The position numbers and the translations under genes are program-made. From Holothuria scabra (Eukaryota; Echinodermata; Holothuroidea; Aspidochirotida; Holothuriidae): a stretch of DNA of 64,000 nucleotides. Below the pieces are notes generated by a model that saw only the letters and a list, made by a program, of their open reading frames with translations, did no database searches and was not told where the DNA came from. Of the stretch, positions 11,301 through 22,099 are shown piece by piece (positions within the stretch are counted from its first letter, which is position 1; the number at the start of each line of letters is the position of its first letter). The stretch covers positions 19,547,318 through 19,611,317 of the forward strand of contig CM074188.1 of assembly GCA_037179385.1 (NCBI GenBank), written 5' to 3'.

Positions 11301-11974
11301 TAAAAAGGAGTAGGTTGCAGAGATTCGCAGATTAAATTAACTGAAGATTGGAGGAGTGACTCGTATCACGGCTTGTTCAGGTTGATTGCAACTTACTAAT
11401 TTATGTAATAGAGGTTACGAGCGATTGATTAAGCAAGGAATGTTTAAAGCTTGAACTATCGATGTGCTTTAAATTTATTTTGATTTTCTACTTCTTATGG
11501 GACTTTCTAACTAAATATTGTGAAAGTTTGTGAAAAGACACGATCAAGACTTGAGAACCTTTAATTTTATAAGGCTGACAATTAAGCTTCATTTTCGGGA
11601 CAGAAGTCGCTTCTTCACTGTGTTATAACGATGCAAATACCACATAGTATGATATTGCCATATTGTAGCGCTTTAAACGCATATCGATTAATTTCCTTAT
11701 GAAAGTTGTTGACGTTTGTGAAATCCCCCAAACCTGATACGAAAGGAAATGGATTATTTTTACCGTCCCTATCGTACATTTAGTTCATTAGGTGACACGA
11801 TTGTTACACTTTTACCTGGTTAAACGAACCAACTCAACTCAAAGACAGCTGCATTAATTTCCCAGAAAGCTCTTTGACTTGACCGAACGTGAGCAAAAGC
11901 AAAACTGTTTGTGCGTCATTTGTCAGTATTACTGTGCTCTAATAGCAAACAATTTGCATGAAATTGATATCATT
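8364..11974. other. Long stretch without a recognised feature
   Basis: Apparently single-copy AT-rich DNA within this window. No open frame above about 60 codons except a minus-strand frame at 11030-11218 without motifs. Short purine-rich (9842-9880) runs are present. Distal non-coding DNA or introns are possible. Confidence 0.5.
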
Positions 11975-13341
11975 TTAGAACAAGAACCCAAGGGCACTAT
12001 GGTTCCTTGCATTTAAGAAGATTTTATATTTTGGGAGTCACAAGGTAAGACATTTGCACCTTCAGCCCCAATAACTTTTGGCCTTCACTGAAAACATAGG
12101 GGCACATTAAATTTCAAATTCATACAAACAATTGCAGTTTGAGAGAAATTGAACACTTGATTTTTCAAGTTATCACACTGCATACCACCCATTTTCATGT
12201 GACAAATACATCACTCATCACCTATCACTAAAAAGTCATTTACTTGAGTTTGGAGCAGTATAAGAGGGCAATTAACTGCCTTTTTGGTCCATCTCATTAT
12301 TTCAAATCCAAACCGTACAAAGAAGTCACAAAGGTCAAATACAGTCAAAGTAGGTCAACATTAAATTTTACATAAACACAACTGTCTCTTGTGCTTGGAA
12401 GAAACTGAACAGTCATCTGGTCACCTGATGACCAAAATTTATGATGAACGACTGGAAATTATGTCATGGTTGTCCTTTGGACTACCTTATGTGTTTGACT
12501 CAAAAGGAAAAATAGGCAAAGGCCTACAAGTCTGCTACTAAAGGCAGAGTGATTTATTACGACCAATTTCTATTTCACAATTTGGCTAGAAGACCAAGAC
12601 ACACACATAGTTCTGTAAAATTTGATAAATGACTTTCAACTTGACCTTTCAACCTGAAGAGGGGGTTCGAAAAGAAGTAGTAGTTCTAGGGTGAAAGCAG
12701 AGGTATTTTCATATTTTAGTATGGTGATGTATACACAATATTCCCAAAATTGGAGCCAATGCTTGCATTGTAAATAACTTTATTAAATACTAAACGTGAA
12801 GAAAAGGTTTTTTTTGTACATTGCATTTGTCAACAGGCATTAAACTTCAGTTGGATTTTATACCAATTGAACAAAAGACATATAGACACATCACCCAAAT
12901 AGTCTCAGTGACATCATAAGTTACTACAGCACCATAGCTTACAACTGAGCTTTTTACTTTTCTATTTCAATGTATCACTAAGAAATACTGTTATAGCTTG
13001 GAAACATACATTATTTTGCATTTGCCATAGGAGACAACCAAGTTTTGGGGAGGGAAACAAAATTTCCAGTGCAGGTTATCCTCTGGACAACTCGATAAAT
13101 TTGCTAAAGGATCATCCCTGCTTGTGTGACTTCCCTGTACATCATTTGGCTATTGAATTCTCCCACTATATGCCTCGAATTCCAAAGCATATAACACACA
13201 AACAAATATACACACCACTAACTTTTCACTGAAATGACAATAACTCACATTAGAAACATCATAGGAGGGTGGTGTAATTAACTTTGTGGTTTGTCTCAGC
13301 AAGACGAATCCAGGCGTTACAAAAATGTCGCAAAGGTAAAA

Positions 13342-13377
13342 AGGTCAAATGAGGTCAAGTGAGGTCAAAGAAGGTCA
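13342..13377 (+). promoter_or_regulatory. Four AGGTCA half-sites in perfect DR4 spacing
   Basis: AGGTCA occurs at 13342, 13352, 13362 and 13372, each pair separated by 4 bases. This is the DR4 arrangement bound by RXR heterodimers with thyroid/LXR-type receptors. A second array in the same repeat has AGGTCA at 13622, 13632 and 13642 with GGGTCA at 13652. Binding is an inference from the motif. Confidence 0.4.
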
Positions 13378-13906
13378 ACACGTGCACTTTACTTAGGTGA
13401 ACACAACATTCCATTATGCCATCCCCCTATGTTACTTGGCTATTGAGTTATTGCACCGCATACCTCACATTTCAATGCATTTGATGACCTACACATTAAC
13501 TAGCCTGTCACTTAAATGTCAGTAACTTGAGTTAAGAACATTGTAGGAAGGTAGTGTAATTGCCTTTTTGGTTCAGCTCATCCAGACGAATACAGTCGCC
13601 ACAAAAATCATAAAAGTCAAAAGGTCAAATGAGGTCAAGTGAGGTCAAGGTGGGTCATCACATGCACTTCACTTAGACGAACACAAATCTCCATTGCACC
13701 ACCCCTCTAAAATGTTTCAGTGGCGAGATATCAATAAAACATTACTTTTTGACCTTTTGACCCTTTCCAATTATTTTGCTTAATGTACCAACATTTTCAC
13801 CTCCTACCAATTTAACTAGTCCTAAAATTATGCCACTGTTTGAACAACTGATACCGAGTTACAGCTACTAATAGTAATTCACTTTTTGACCTCTGGTGAT
13901 CACCAG

Positions 13907-13919
13907 TGACCTTTGACCT
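13907..13919 (-). promoter_or_regulatory. Perfect DR1 nuclear-receptor motif
   Basis: TGACCTTTGACCT is the complement of AGGTCAAAGGTCA, the consensus DR1 site (RXR, HNF4, COUP-TF types). The same 13 bases recur at 19503-19515, 32698-32710 and 34171-34183. Confidence 0.4.
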
Positions 13920-14041
13920 CCACCAAAAACGATAGTGCACATCTGCTCAACAACATTTACATACATACCAAGTTAGAAAAAAATGATCACTTGGTTATTG
14001 AGTTATCGCACCATATACCTCGCATTCCAATCCGTCACATC

Positions 14042-14049
14042 CACACACT

Positions 14050-14082
<33 letters not shown>

Positions 14083-14106
14083 ACACCCAGCCACACACAC
14101 ACATAT
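14042..14106. repeat. (CA)n microsatellite
   Basis: Alternating CA with a few interruptions near the right end of the GGTCA repeat. Confidence 0.9.
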
Positions 14107-14157
14107 ATGTACGCCAAGGTGACTGCATAGGTTCCTTTGTTACACAAGGAACCAAAA

Positions 14158-14514
14158 ATGTACTGCGTCTTCTTTAGAATTCATCGTATTACAAGGGAAT
14201 TACTACCTCCGGGTGTTGGAGAGGTATATCTCGAAAGCATGAAGGTACCTCCGGCAGTCGAATTTCGTACTTCCATGGTAAAAGATATTGACATAATTCC
14301 AACAGATTTCACCACGGGAAAATCCCAATCTTTAACTGCCAAGTAAAGTCAAGGCACTCTACTGGCATGTCACCTTACCTTTAAGACAACTCTGGTTTAA
14401 TTAGTACTAGAGACGGCATGCGACCAAATACTTTGAAACAAAAATCGAACCCCTTAAAACGGACGCTTTGGAAATGTTAGTCTGCAGAGAACAGTTAGTG
14501 ACAGTAGCATAAGG
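14158..14514. other. No feature recognised
   Basis: Unique spacer between a GGTCA repeat and a hAT MITE. A plus frame at 14137-14346 (69 codons) runs from the repeat end into it and has no motif. Confidence 0.45.
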
Positions 14515-14522
14515 ACCGGCAG

Positions 14523-14901
14523 CAGGGGCGCAAATCTCTGTTTGAGAGTGGGGGGAGGGGGACGAAAATGCTTATGATGTGCCCATGAGTACTAAACTGT
14601 GCACGCTCGGCGGGCACCGTGAGCGCGAAGCGCGAAGCCCCAAAGGACTCCTGGTGGGATCCAGGGGCAAAGCCCCTGTGGCGGTCCAGGGGGCGAAGCC
14701 CCCGGAAGCTCTTGTGTTCTGGCGTTTCCAAAGCTTCAGAAAAACTGTTTTCGACTGAAAAAAAACGAAAAAAGGTGACCATATTTTTAGGTCTACTCAA
14801 TTTTTTTTTTTTTTGGGGGGGGGGGCAAATTACGATTTGGCCCCCCACTTTTTCACTTGAGGGGGCGAAGGCCCCCCTTGCCCCCCGGATTTGCGCCCAT
14901 G
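14523..14901. mobile_element. hAT MITE with perfect 8-bp target duplication
   Basis: Ends CAGGGGCGCAAATC and GATTTGCGCCCATG are inverted with one mismatch. They are flanked by ACCGGCAG at 14515-14522 and again at 14902-14909, the 8-bp duplication expected for the hAT superfamily. The 379-bp body holds GCGAAGC hairpins (GGGGCAAAGCCCC and GGGGGCGAAGCCCCC near 14663-14702), a T9-G10 run and C-rich segments. Frames over it on both strands are by-products of this composition. The perfect duplication indicates a recent or well-preserved insertion. Confidence 0.9.
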
Positions 14902-14964
14902 ACCGGCAGTCACAGGGGCGCTGTTCAGGCTATGTTAATGAAGGTTTTGAAATCCAAACAATAT

Positions 14965-15960
14965 ATTTAAAACAAGGGCCCAAGGGCACTAGGTTCCTTG
15001 CATTTAAGATCATTTTGTATAAAGGGAGTAGCAGACTTTTAACATGTGCACCTTCAAAGCCAATAACTATTGATCTTCACCAAAAAACATTAGGACACAT
15101 TAAATTTCAAAATCATATAACTACTTGTAAGTCAGAAAAATTGAACACTTAATTTTCAATTTACCACACCACATACCTCCCATTTCCATGCGAAACATGC
15201 ACCTGAACTTCCAATGTAAAATGTCATTTACTTGAGTTTGGGCATTGTAAGAGCGTAGTTTAATACTTTTTGTCTCTCTCAACAAGTCAAATCCAGACCT
15301 CACAAAAAGACACAGAGGTCAAAGGTCATGGGAGGTCAGAGAGGGTCAACAAGTGCACTTTACCTAGGTGATCACCACTTTCCATTATGCCTCCCCTTTT
15401 CACTTCCTTATTTAATTATCACATCACATACCTCACACTTCAAGCATACGATTGATCTACATTATAATTAACGTGTCACTAAACTGTCGATAATTCGAGT
15501 AAGGAATATCGCAGGAGGGTAGTGTGATTGCCTTTTTGGTTCGTCCCAACGAAAAAAAATCCAGGTGTTACAAAGACACAAAAGTCAAAAGGTCAAGTGA
15601 GGTCTTCATATGCTCTTCACTTAGACGAACAAAACTTTTCAGTACACCATCCGGTAAAATGTTTTGATGACGAGATTTTAACAAAACATTATTTTCTAAT
15701 CTTTGACCCTGTCAAGTTATCTTGGTTAATATTACAATATTCCCACCTTCTCCCAATTTACCTTATCGTTAAATTACGTCACAGTCTGAACAACGGACAT
15801 AGAGTCACTGCTACTAAAAAATCACTGTTTGGACTTTGGTGATCCCCAGCAACATTTGACCTCTACCAAAAACGAAAGGGCACATTTACTCAACATCTTA
15901 CACGTTCACACCAAGTTAAAGAACTAGAGCGCCATTGGTGCTGGAGCTCAAATCTGTTGA
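14965..15960 (+). repeat. GGTCA repeat copy 3, more diverged
   Basis: Left end ACAAGGGCCCAAGGGCACTAGGTTCC, then the usual blocks in order. AGGTCAAAGGTCA (perfect DR1) lies at 15316-15328. The right end fades near 15925 without the terminal hairpin, so it is truncated or decayed. Confidence 0.7.
15316..15328 (+). promoter_or_regulatory. Perfect DR1 motif
   Basis: AGGTCAAAGGTCA within copy 3 of the repeat; two further half-site variants (AGGTCA, GGGTCA) follow within 25 bases. Confidence 0.35.
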
Positions 15961-16269
15961 ATTACTGCAGAGTGATGACTTTCAATGCCAAAAAACCACT
16001 CGACATGCAACGGATATTGAAATCACTACAAAGACTGTACTTGTCATACAAGGCTGTAATTTCTTGAACAGATGTATCCACAATTTAGAACGTTTAAATT
16101 TCTCTCAGGTGAAATGATAACCCCCTACTGCCATTCTTACAATTTCTATAAAAAACGGTAAGTTTTAGTTCAGCAAGGCAGAAGGCAAAGTCAACGGGCT
16201 GTGATAACACAATAGTAAGTGAAAACTTCCTTCCGAATACAGTAAAAGAAATTTGACCCTCTTCATCCC

Positions 16270-18865
16270 TTGGGCGGTTCTACGCGGGGGGGGGCTAAGA
16301 GTATTTATTAACTAGGGGCCAAGGTCTAATACATGCCCTGAACAAAATTTCCATTTCGGCCACTTTTAAAGCAAGAGCAAGGTACAAAATGGTTAAGTCT
16401 CCGACGGTCAGTCGTTGCACTGTGGCGTCAACATTTTGGCGATTTTCGAAACCTCAGAAGAGGTGTATTTTCCCTCGCAATTCTCGAAGAGTAAAGGAAA
16501 AGCAATACTTTTTTTTGCTGTAGGAACATCATTTTATATTGAGTTCAACAATGTAAAAGTTGGCGTCACAAATTAGTAGCATGTCGCCAATATTTGAGAT
16601 TTAGTTTCAACTTTCAGAGTCGTAAAGCGTAAAAGGTATCAAGTTGCCCACTGAGCCGCCTCGCTTATAAAGGCATAGGCACTGTTAACCAAGTCTTCGT
16701 TTGACTTGTTACAACGCATAAAGCGTGAATGTAAAGCAAGTTAACAAAACGTTACCTTAGCAACAGAATTCACTACGAAACCCTGGTTGTCGATTACGAA
16801 TGGAAGCTTTTGAAGTCTACCTTAGATAATATAGACTGGAATAGATAATGGCACTTACCTATGCGTGTGAGTCCTCGAACTACAAATCCCAGGCTAAATA
16901 TCCAAAACGTCAAGTGTACAGTATTCCACACTGACTATGAAGACGTACACAGCTACTAACAAGATCAAATTACACGCAGCGCATATTAATTTTAAACGAG
17001 AAAACAACAACTGCACCTTACTTGTGTGTAAGCTAGCTATGACAAAAAAGAACGCGCTCTTGAGCGCGTGCTCAGGCTTTCTTGAACACGCGTACTTTTG
17101 TTTTGTTAAGGACGCGCAAGCGTGCACGCACAAACGTTATCCAATCATTATCTGGTTGTGGCAGCGAGTCTATGCGCTGCACATAACCCGATTTCGTTAG
17201 TGCGCGCAATAAAGGTACTTGTGGTGCATTTAAAAACTGCGCGTTTTATTCCTTTAGGTTTTTGAAACGCTTTACGGCGTACGTGGAGGCTAATTCTGTA
17301 CACCACATACGCAGGCAAGCCCTAAAACGTAGCATACTGTTTAAAGAGAGTGCACACAAGAAAGAAACGACTGGTTGATCGAGACACTGCAAATTCGTAC
17401 CTTCTTTGGCCTCCATGGTCGGACGTTCCGCCATTTTGACCTTGAACTCTATGCAATAAATCCTCTAAGGGGGGGGGGGGCTTCAGAGGGCCCCCAATTT
17501 TTTGCTGGCCCCCTCCCCCAAAATTGGACAAATGATTTATGTAAGCTATCAGTTACAAAGAAAACGATAAGCTTTTAAAATAATAAATGACTTAATAATA
17601 GTAAATGAACTTACTTAATGAAGTGCTAAAATATACAGAGTATTTTATAGCGCTGTACAACCCTAACGAAAAACCAACATGAAAAAGTGAGAAATATGAA
17701 ATATTGTTCATGACACTACATGGAGTCGGTCGCTTTGTTTCATGGCATTGTAAAATACACATTCCTCTATAGGCATGTTGCCCAATTACGGGAGTTACTT
17801 TTACACTCGACGTCTAATGTAACATCGAACACACATGCAATCAACCAACGTAACAACAACGCATAACAGAAGTGCGCTCTTTGCATTAGTACTACACAGC
17901 TAGCCTATAAGCCTATCCGTATATTGTAGGCAAGGACACATGCCTACAGGCCTACTCAACCGTGCACACAAGTTTACTTGCGTTGCAAGATTTTATTTCT
18001 CATGGATTTGGCCAACGCTAGCAATGTATTTGTGTATACCTTTTATTTTAAAAGTCCCCTCGTTCGAAACCGAAGGGTGAAAGCCAAAAAAGTTTGTGTG
18101 TATCGGCGCTCAGTGGCATTGTCTAGGCTACTACGACAGTATGTTAACCCTTTACCGTTGTTTGGGTCCTTTTGGGCCCATACGGAGAGCGCGGCTGTCA
18201 CCCACCTTTACTGTTTCACGCGGAGCTCGAAACTGCGAGTAGCTACCCGAAAATCCAGCCACAACAACGAGAGAGACAATAGTATAAGGTCATTGGGTCA
18301 ATGGCCTACGGAAGCTGATGCGGGGCGTGCTACGTCCGCTTATCCTCCCACTCCCGAGGCGCGCAAATATGCCCCGATTGGAGCACAACGGTAAAGGGTT
18401 AAGTTGTAAACCTTTGAAGCATGTGTTGATTATGAAGGGTAGGCGTAGCTTAAGAGTTCATTTTCTGCTGCCAAGGTGGCAAAAAGTTTGAAAATTTTAA
18501 AACCTCAGTCCCAGCCCAGTGGAAAGACTGAGTTTGAAAGCAAACATTGCAAAGTGAGAACATCTTGTAAAGTAACGTGGACGAATTGAGCCCCAGTTTT
18601 CCGGGCCTGCAACATTTTAACCGGATGAAATTTTCTGATTCATCTTGATTTTCGAAAGAGTAAGTTTTTGAAACACGAGATATCAAAATAAAGAATGTCT
18701 GGATGCGTTTAGCAAAGCCTGACAAGTGCCACGTCCTGCAATCTGGGATGCTTTTTTTGGCAAAAATTTTCTTGGTACGCTACGCGCCAACTGATTTTGG
18801 CCCTCCGCTTATACGTTAAAACGTGAATTAGCCCCCCAAAGTAATGTCCCTAGAACCGCGCCTTT
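16270..18865. mobile_element. Candidate 2.6 kb TIR element with 8-bp duplication
   Basis: Left end TTGGGCGGTTCTACGCGG and the complement of the right end (AAAGGCGCGGTTCTAGGG) match around GGCGGTTCTA. TTCATCCC occurs directly outside both (16262-16269 and 18866-18873), as for a hAT-type insertion. The inside has no transposase motif that I can see; it holds a CpG-rich patch (17050-17210), a G-run/C-run pair (17468-17518) and a nested piggyBac MITE. The TIRs are short and imperfect, so chance pairing of two separate repeat ends is possible. Confidence 0.45.
18148..18398. mobile_element. piggyBac-type MITE with TTAA duplication
   Basis: Perfect 14-bp inverted ends CCCTTTACCGTTGT (18148-18161) and ACAACGGTAAAGGG (18385-18398) flanked by TTAA on each side (18144-18147, 18399-18402). 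CCC ends with a TTAA duplication are the piggyBac signature. The 251-bp body is GC-richer than its surroundings and non-coding; the 138-codon frame that crosses it is incidental. Confidence 0.88.
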
Positions 18866-18873
18866 TTCATCCC

Positions 18874-19248
18874 TTCCACAAGGAAGGCTCGTTTAGATAG
18901 AAGCAGTGTCATATAACTTCGTGCTGTAATTTATTTGTACGAAATGTCTTCAAAACATGCACACGCAATGGAAATAACCATCAAAAGGGTGCAGTTCAAT
19001 GGGAAACATGTAGTAATCTGAATTTGTGAGACTTTTGGAAATAGAGGGGTGTCCCAAAATTGGTAAGAAGGTGCCATAATTATTATTCAGCCTAAATTGG
19101 ACAAGAAATTTGTAATTCTCACATGCTAGTCATCCTTTTGAACAGTTTTTAGGATAATTTTGCAATTCATTAAGGAGACTATAACATTCCAAAATCTTTA
19201 CATGATCATCTATGGTCTTAAAATTTTCCGACCAGCTAGAAGCCCTTG
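18874..19248. other. No feature recognised
   Basis: AT-rich spacer. Confidence 0.45.
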
Positions 19249-19620
19249 TCGATTGAACATGCCATATTTGGTAACTATTGGACTCACAGGTGCAAAAGAA
19301 TAGCACCACGTCAATAATAGTCCCACATTTTGATCTTGTACGACCTCGAATGACCTTGGATAAGAAAATCTATCTATGTACAACACTCAAGATCCACTAT
19401 ATAATGAATATTATGGCCAACTTTCAAGAACATTACTGCATTATTTCTGGGAGGGGATACACTCTAGAGATATTCACAAAACAGGCATTGATGACCCCTA
19501 GATGACCTTTGACCTCAACATTTCTGAATACAACATGTGGCCCTATGTTCAGTGACCAATGTGCCCAAGTTTCGTTACAACTGTGAAAAGACATAATAGA
19601 TAGACAGATAGACATAGTGG
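19249..19620 (+). repeat. Diverged relative of the GGTCA repeat
   Basis: Shares the style and some words of the array at 33.4-34.7 kb: TGACCTTGGATAAGAAAATC, TGACCTTTGACCTC (perfect DR1 at 19503-19515) and a closing AGATAGACAGATAGACATA run. No frame. Confidence 0.45.
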
Positions 19621-21820
19621 TGGCTAATCAAAATAGCTCAAACAGCTCTTTAAGCTGGTTAAAGCTAAAAATTGGTCACTCGGTTATTAGAAATGGTAAT
19701 TGTAAAAGTCAGTAGAGTGTGTCAATTATCAGGTCATGAAGGCGCTATATATCTCACTCCAAATTCCATATCGAAATAGATATTCGACCGAAATGGATTT
19801 AAATACAGGTAAACAAACTAGGTGGGATGACTAATACGTCTGTGAACCCGTTTTCTATCCCAAAATCTTTTGAAAACAATATACTGGTAGACCTAGGTAA
19901 GAAAAAAAAAATGCAAAGTACTTTCTAAAAGCAAGGGATTTCCAGTAGAAGATTGTTGCATAACTTGATGCAGCCACGGTTAGAGATAGGTCCCGTGAGC
20001 AATTCATAAAACCATGACCTTAACATATACCAACCGGGTACGATAAACTGCTTGGCTATTTGAAAGTCACCCTCTGTTTTTCAATCTTGTGACTAATTAG
20101 TTATCAAAACAATAGCTTCTTGTTAGCGGCAGCGTTTCAGGAAATCTAAAATTGATACTGAAATCGGATTTTACCAGAGGTAATAACAACTCATAGAAGT
20201 GATTTAGTAGCTAACTTGAACCACAATTAAGGGTCATCGGCGCCGGAAATAATCCCCCTAATAGTAAGTGCAGTATGTGAATGACACGGTAGCTAAAATT
20301 CAATATCGGTAAAGTGACAACTTCCTTTCCCCTGCGCATACATGACATAGAATAAATCATATTAAAAGACGAGTTGACATTGACAGCACTAGTTATTAGT
20401 GTGTATGTACATGAACAATTGTACTCAGGCTGTACCTGAACTAAAAACGTGATTAGCTGTCTCCGTATCCTGTAAACCTCTTGGCGCATTGTCAGCTGTA
20501 GAACCGATAAATTCTCGTTGAACGGTAGGCTATGCCTCGAACGTACATGATAATGATTATCAGGAAATTTGATGAGTGTAATGGAAAACAGTGGATATGA
20601 TGTTCATCCTAACTTCAAAGGAATAGGGGAATCAGTCGGTGTTACTAATTCAGTTCTTTTCTACACCTAACAGTAGGCATATTCATGACAACTTGTTCAG
20701 AGCCCGTACATGTACTTTCTAACTTAGCCATTATGAACCACGCAGTCGCTTAATTAACTTTCATGCATGCTAACAAATTGTAAAAGCGTGGCTAAATGCT
20801 TAAATATTGCGTCGCTAGCAATCATTCATCAGTTGCTTTTTAATGATGGCAACGACAATATAGATAATTACTGAGCTTTTAGTAAAACCAAAAGCATTTT
20901 CATCTCTTTCAGATTAAATAGGATAATTGGAAAGGAAAAGCAAAATATGAAGCGTGCCGTAACCGCAAACCAAGGAGGACTAAAGTTTAACAGAAAGATG
21001 AATGTGGAGTATTGTGATGTTCAGATTTAGTGGTTTGGCTGTTCGGTATGCAAACTTTCCCATGAGATTATGTACCAATTCCTCGTTGACGTTCATATAT
21101 AGAAAAATGCGATGAGATTTTAACCACGAAATGTTGTGTTGCAGCATATAGATATATTACGGCTTCGTATGAACTTAAAGTCGTCTGAATAAGACAAGGC
21201 TAGGTCAACAACTTTGGAGGAGTAGATTTACTTTTGAACTGGATCGATATCATATTGCCCTAGGAATTACATCATAACAAGGTCATTATCAAGCTTCTTT
21301 AAGTATGCTCTCAGTAATTGAGACAGTCAAACATTACTCTTTCGGAAAAAATACCGAGCTGTTGGAGGTGTATGTGCCCTGTACAAAATCTTAAGTAGCA
21401 ATTGTAGTACACTGCCACAACAGGACTCGGAGCTGTGATTAGTTTGTAATAGCAGACGCATAAGACTTTTAATGAGGGTGAAAAGTGATTGCACTAACAT
21501 TTTCTCCATTTGACAGGGTATATGATGTCATGCACTTGTCCAAAACATACGATTGGAACGCCCTGTACATCCTCTTGTATAGTGTAGTGACATAATATCA
21601 TCAAAAAAGTGTTATTTAGATTGCAGGAACTAGGTTAGGGTTAGAAAAATCTATTCTGAATTATGCGCTCTAAGCATCGATAGGCACGTCAGGGGGAAAA
21701 CAACATAAATTTGTCCAAGTGAACCAGTGTTCATAAGGGAAGTCGATCCCACAGAAGGTACGGTCTCACAATCCAATGAAACTCATCAGTCATAATCAGC
21801 CATAATATCGAATCATGAAT
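19621..21820. other. No feature recognised
   Basis: Unique AT-rich DNA; scattered short frames have no motif. Confidence 0.5.
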
Positions 21821-22099
21821 CTAGTCCAACAGACGTTTATTTATTTTGATCCTCTTCCTAGTTTTCTCTGGATCAATGGTCAAGGCAAACTTCACGACGC
21901 AAGTGCTTTCTGCGAAGGGGAAAGGTATGGGGCGATCCTTTTGGCCCCTTATCAAATATCTTCGCATACACTTTTCTTGCAGTGCAACGTCAATGGCTAA
22001 CCGGCTGTAAATTTCGTCTTCGTTTGCTACATTGCACATTCTCCGTAAAACAAGGACACGCTTCGAGAGCTTTTTAGGCAGCCAACATTCAGTAGACAT
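21821..22099 (-). CDS. Uncertain 92-codon open frame, possible exon
   Basis: A short frame with a more protein-like composition than its neighbours (mixed charged and hydrophobic residues, for example NEDEIYSRLAIDVALQ and the KFALTIDPEKTRKR end). No intron-exon borders are evident and I do not recognise the family. The order VVKFALTI...DPEK faintly recalls the N-terminal region of Cys-loop receptors, but too little matches to name it. It may be chance. Confidence 0.18.
   Translation of the reverse strand: MSTECWLPKKLSKRVLVLRRMCNVANEDEIYSRLAIDVALQEKCMRRYLIRGQKDRPIPFPFAESTCVVKFALTIDPEKTRKRIKINKRLLD

Larger units (their letters stand above)
11975..14157 (+). repeat. GGTCA repeat copy 2, longest copy
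   Basis: Begins with AAGAACCCAAGGGCACTATGG and ends with the hairpin GGTTCCTT-TGTTACAC-AAGGAACC at about 14129-14154. It holds blocks that the shorter copy at 31948-32917 lacks (roughly 12.05-12.4 and 12.55-13.38 kb), and its right 750 bp are nearly identical to that copy. Two internal modules each carry runs of AGGTCA. A CA microsatellite (14042-14106) precedes the right end, as in the other copies. Left end GGTTCCTTG and right end CAAGGAACC are inverted, which would fit a subterminal inverted repeat. No coding frame seen. Confidence 0.75.

Noticed and set aside
14619..15152. 177-codon plus-strand frame
   Set aside because: It covers a hAT MITE with homopolymers and enters a GGTCA repeat; a compositional artefact.
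17978..18394. 138-codon plus-strand frame
   Set aside because: It runs through a piggyBac MITE and its flanks, and shows no domain.
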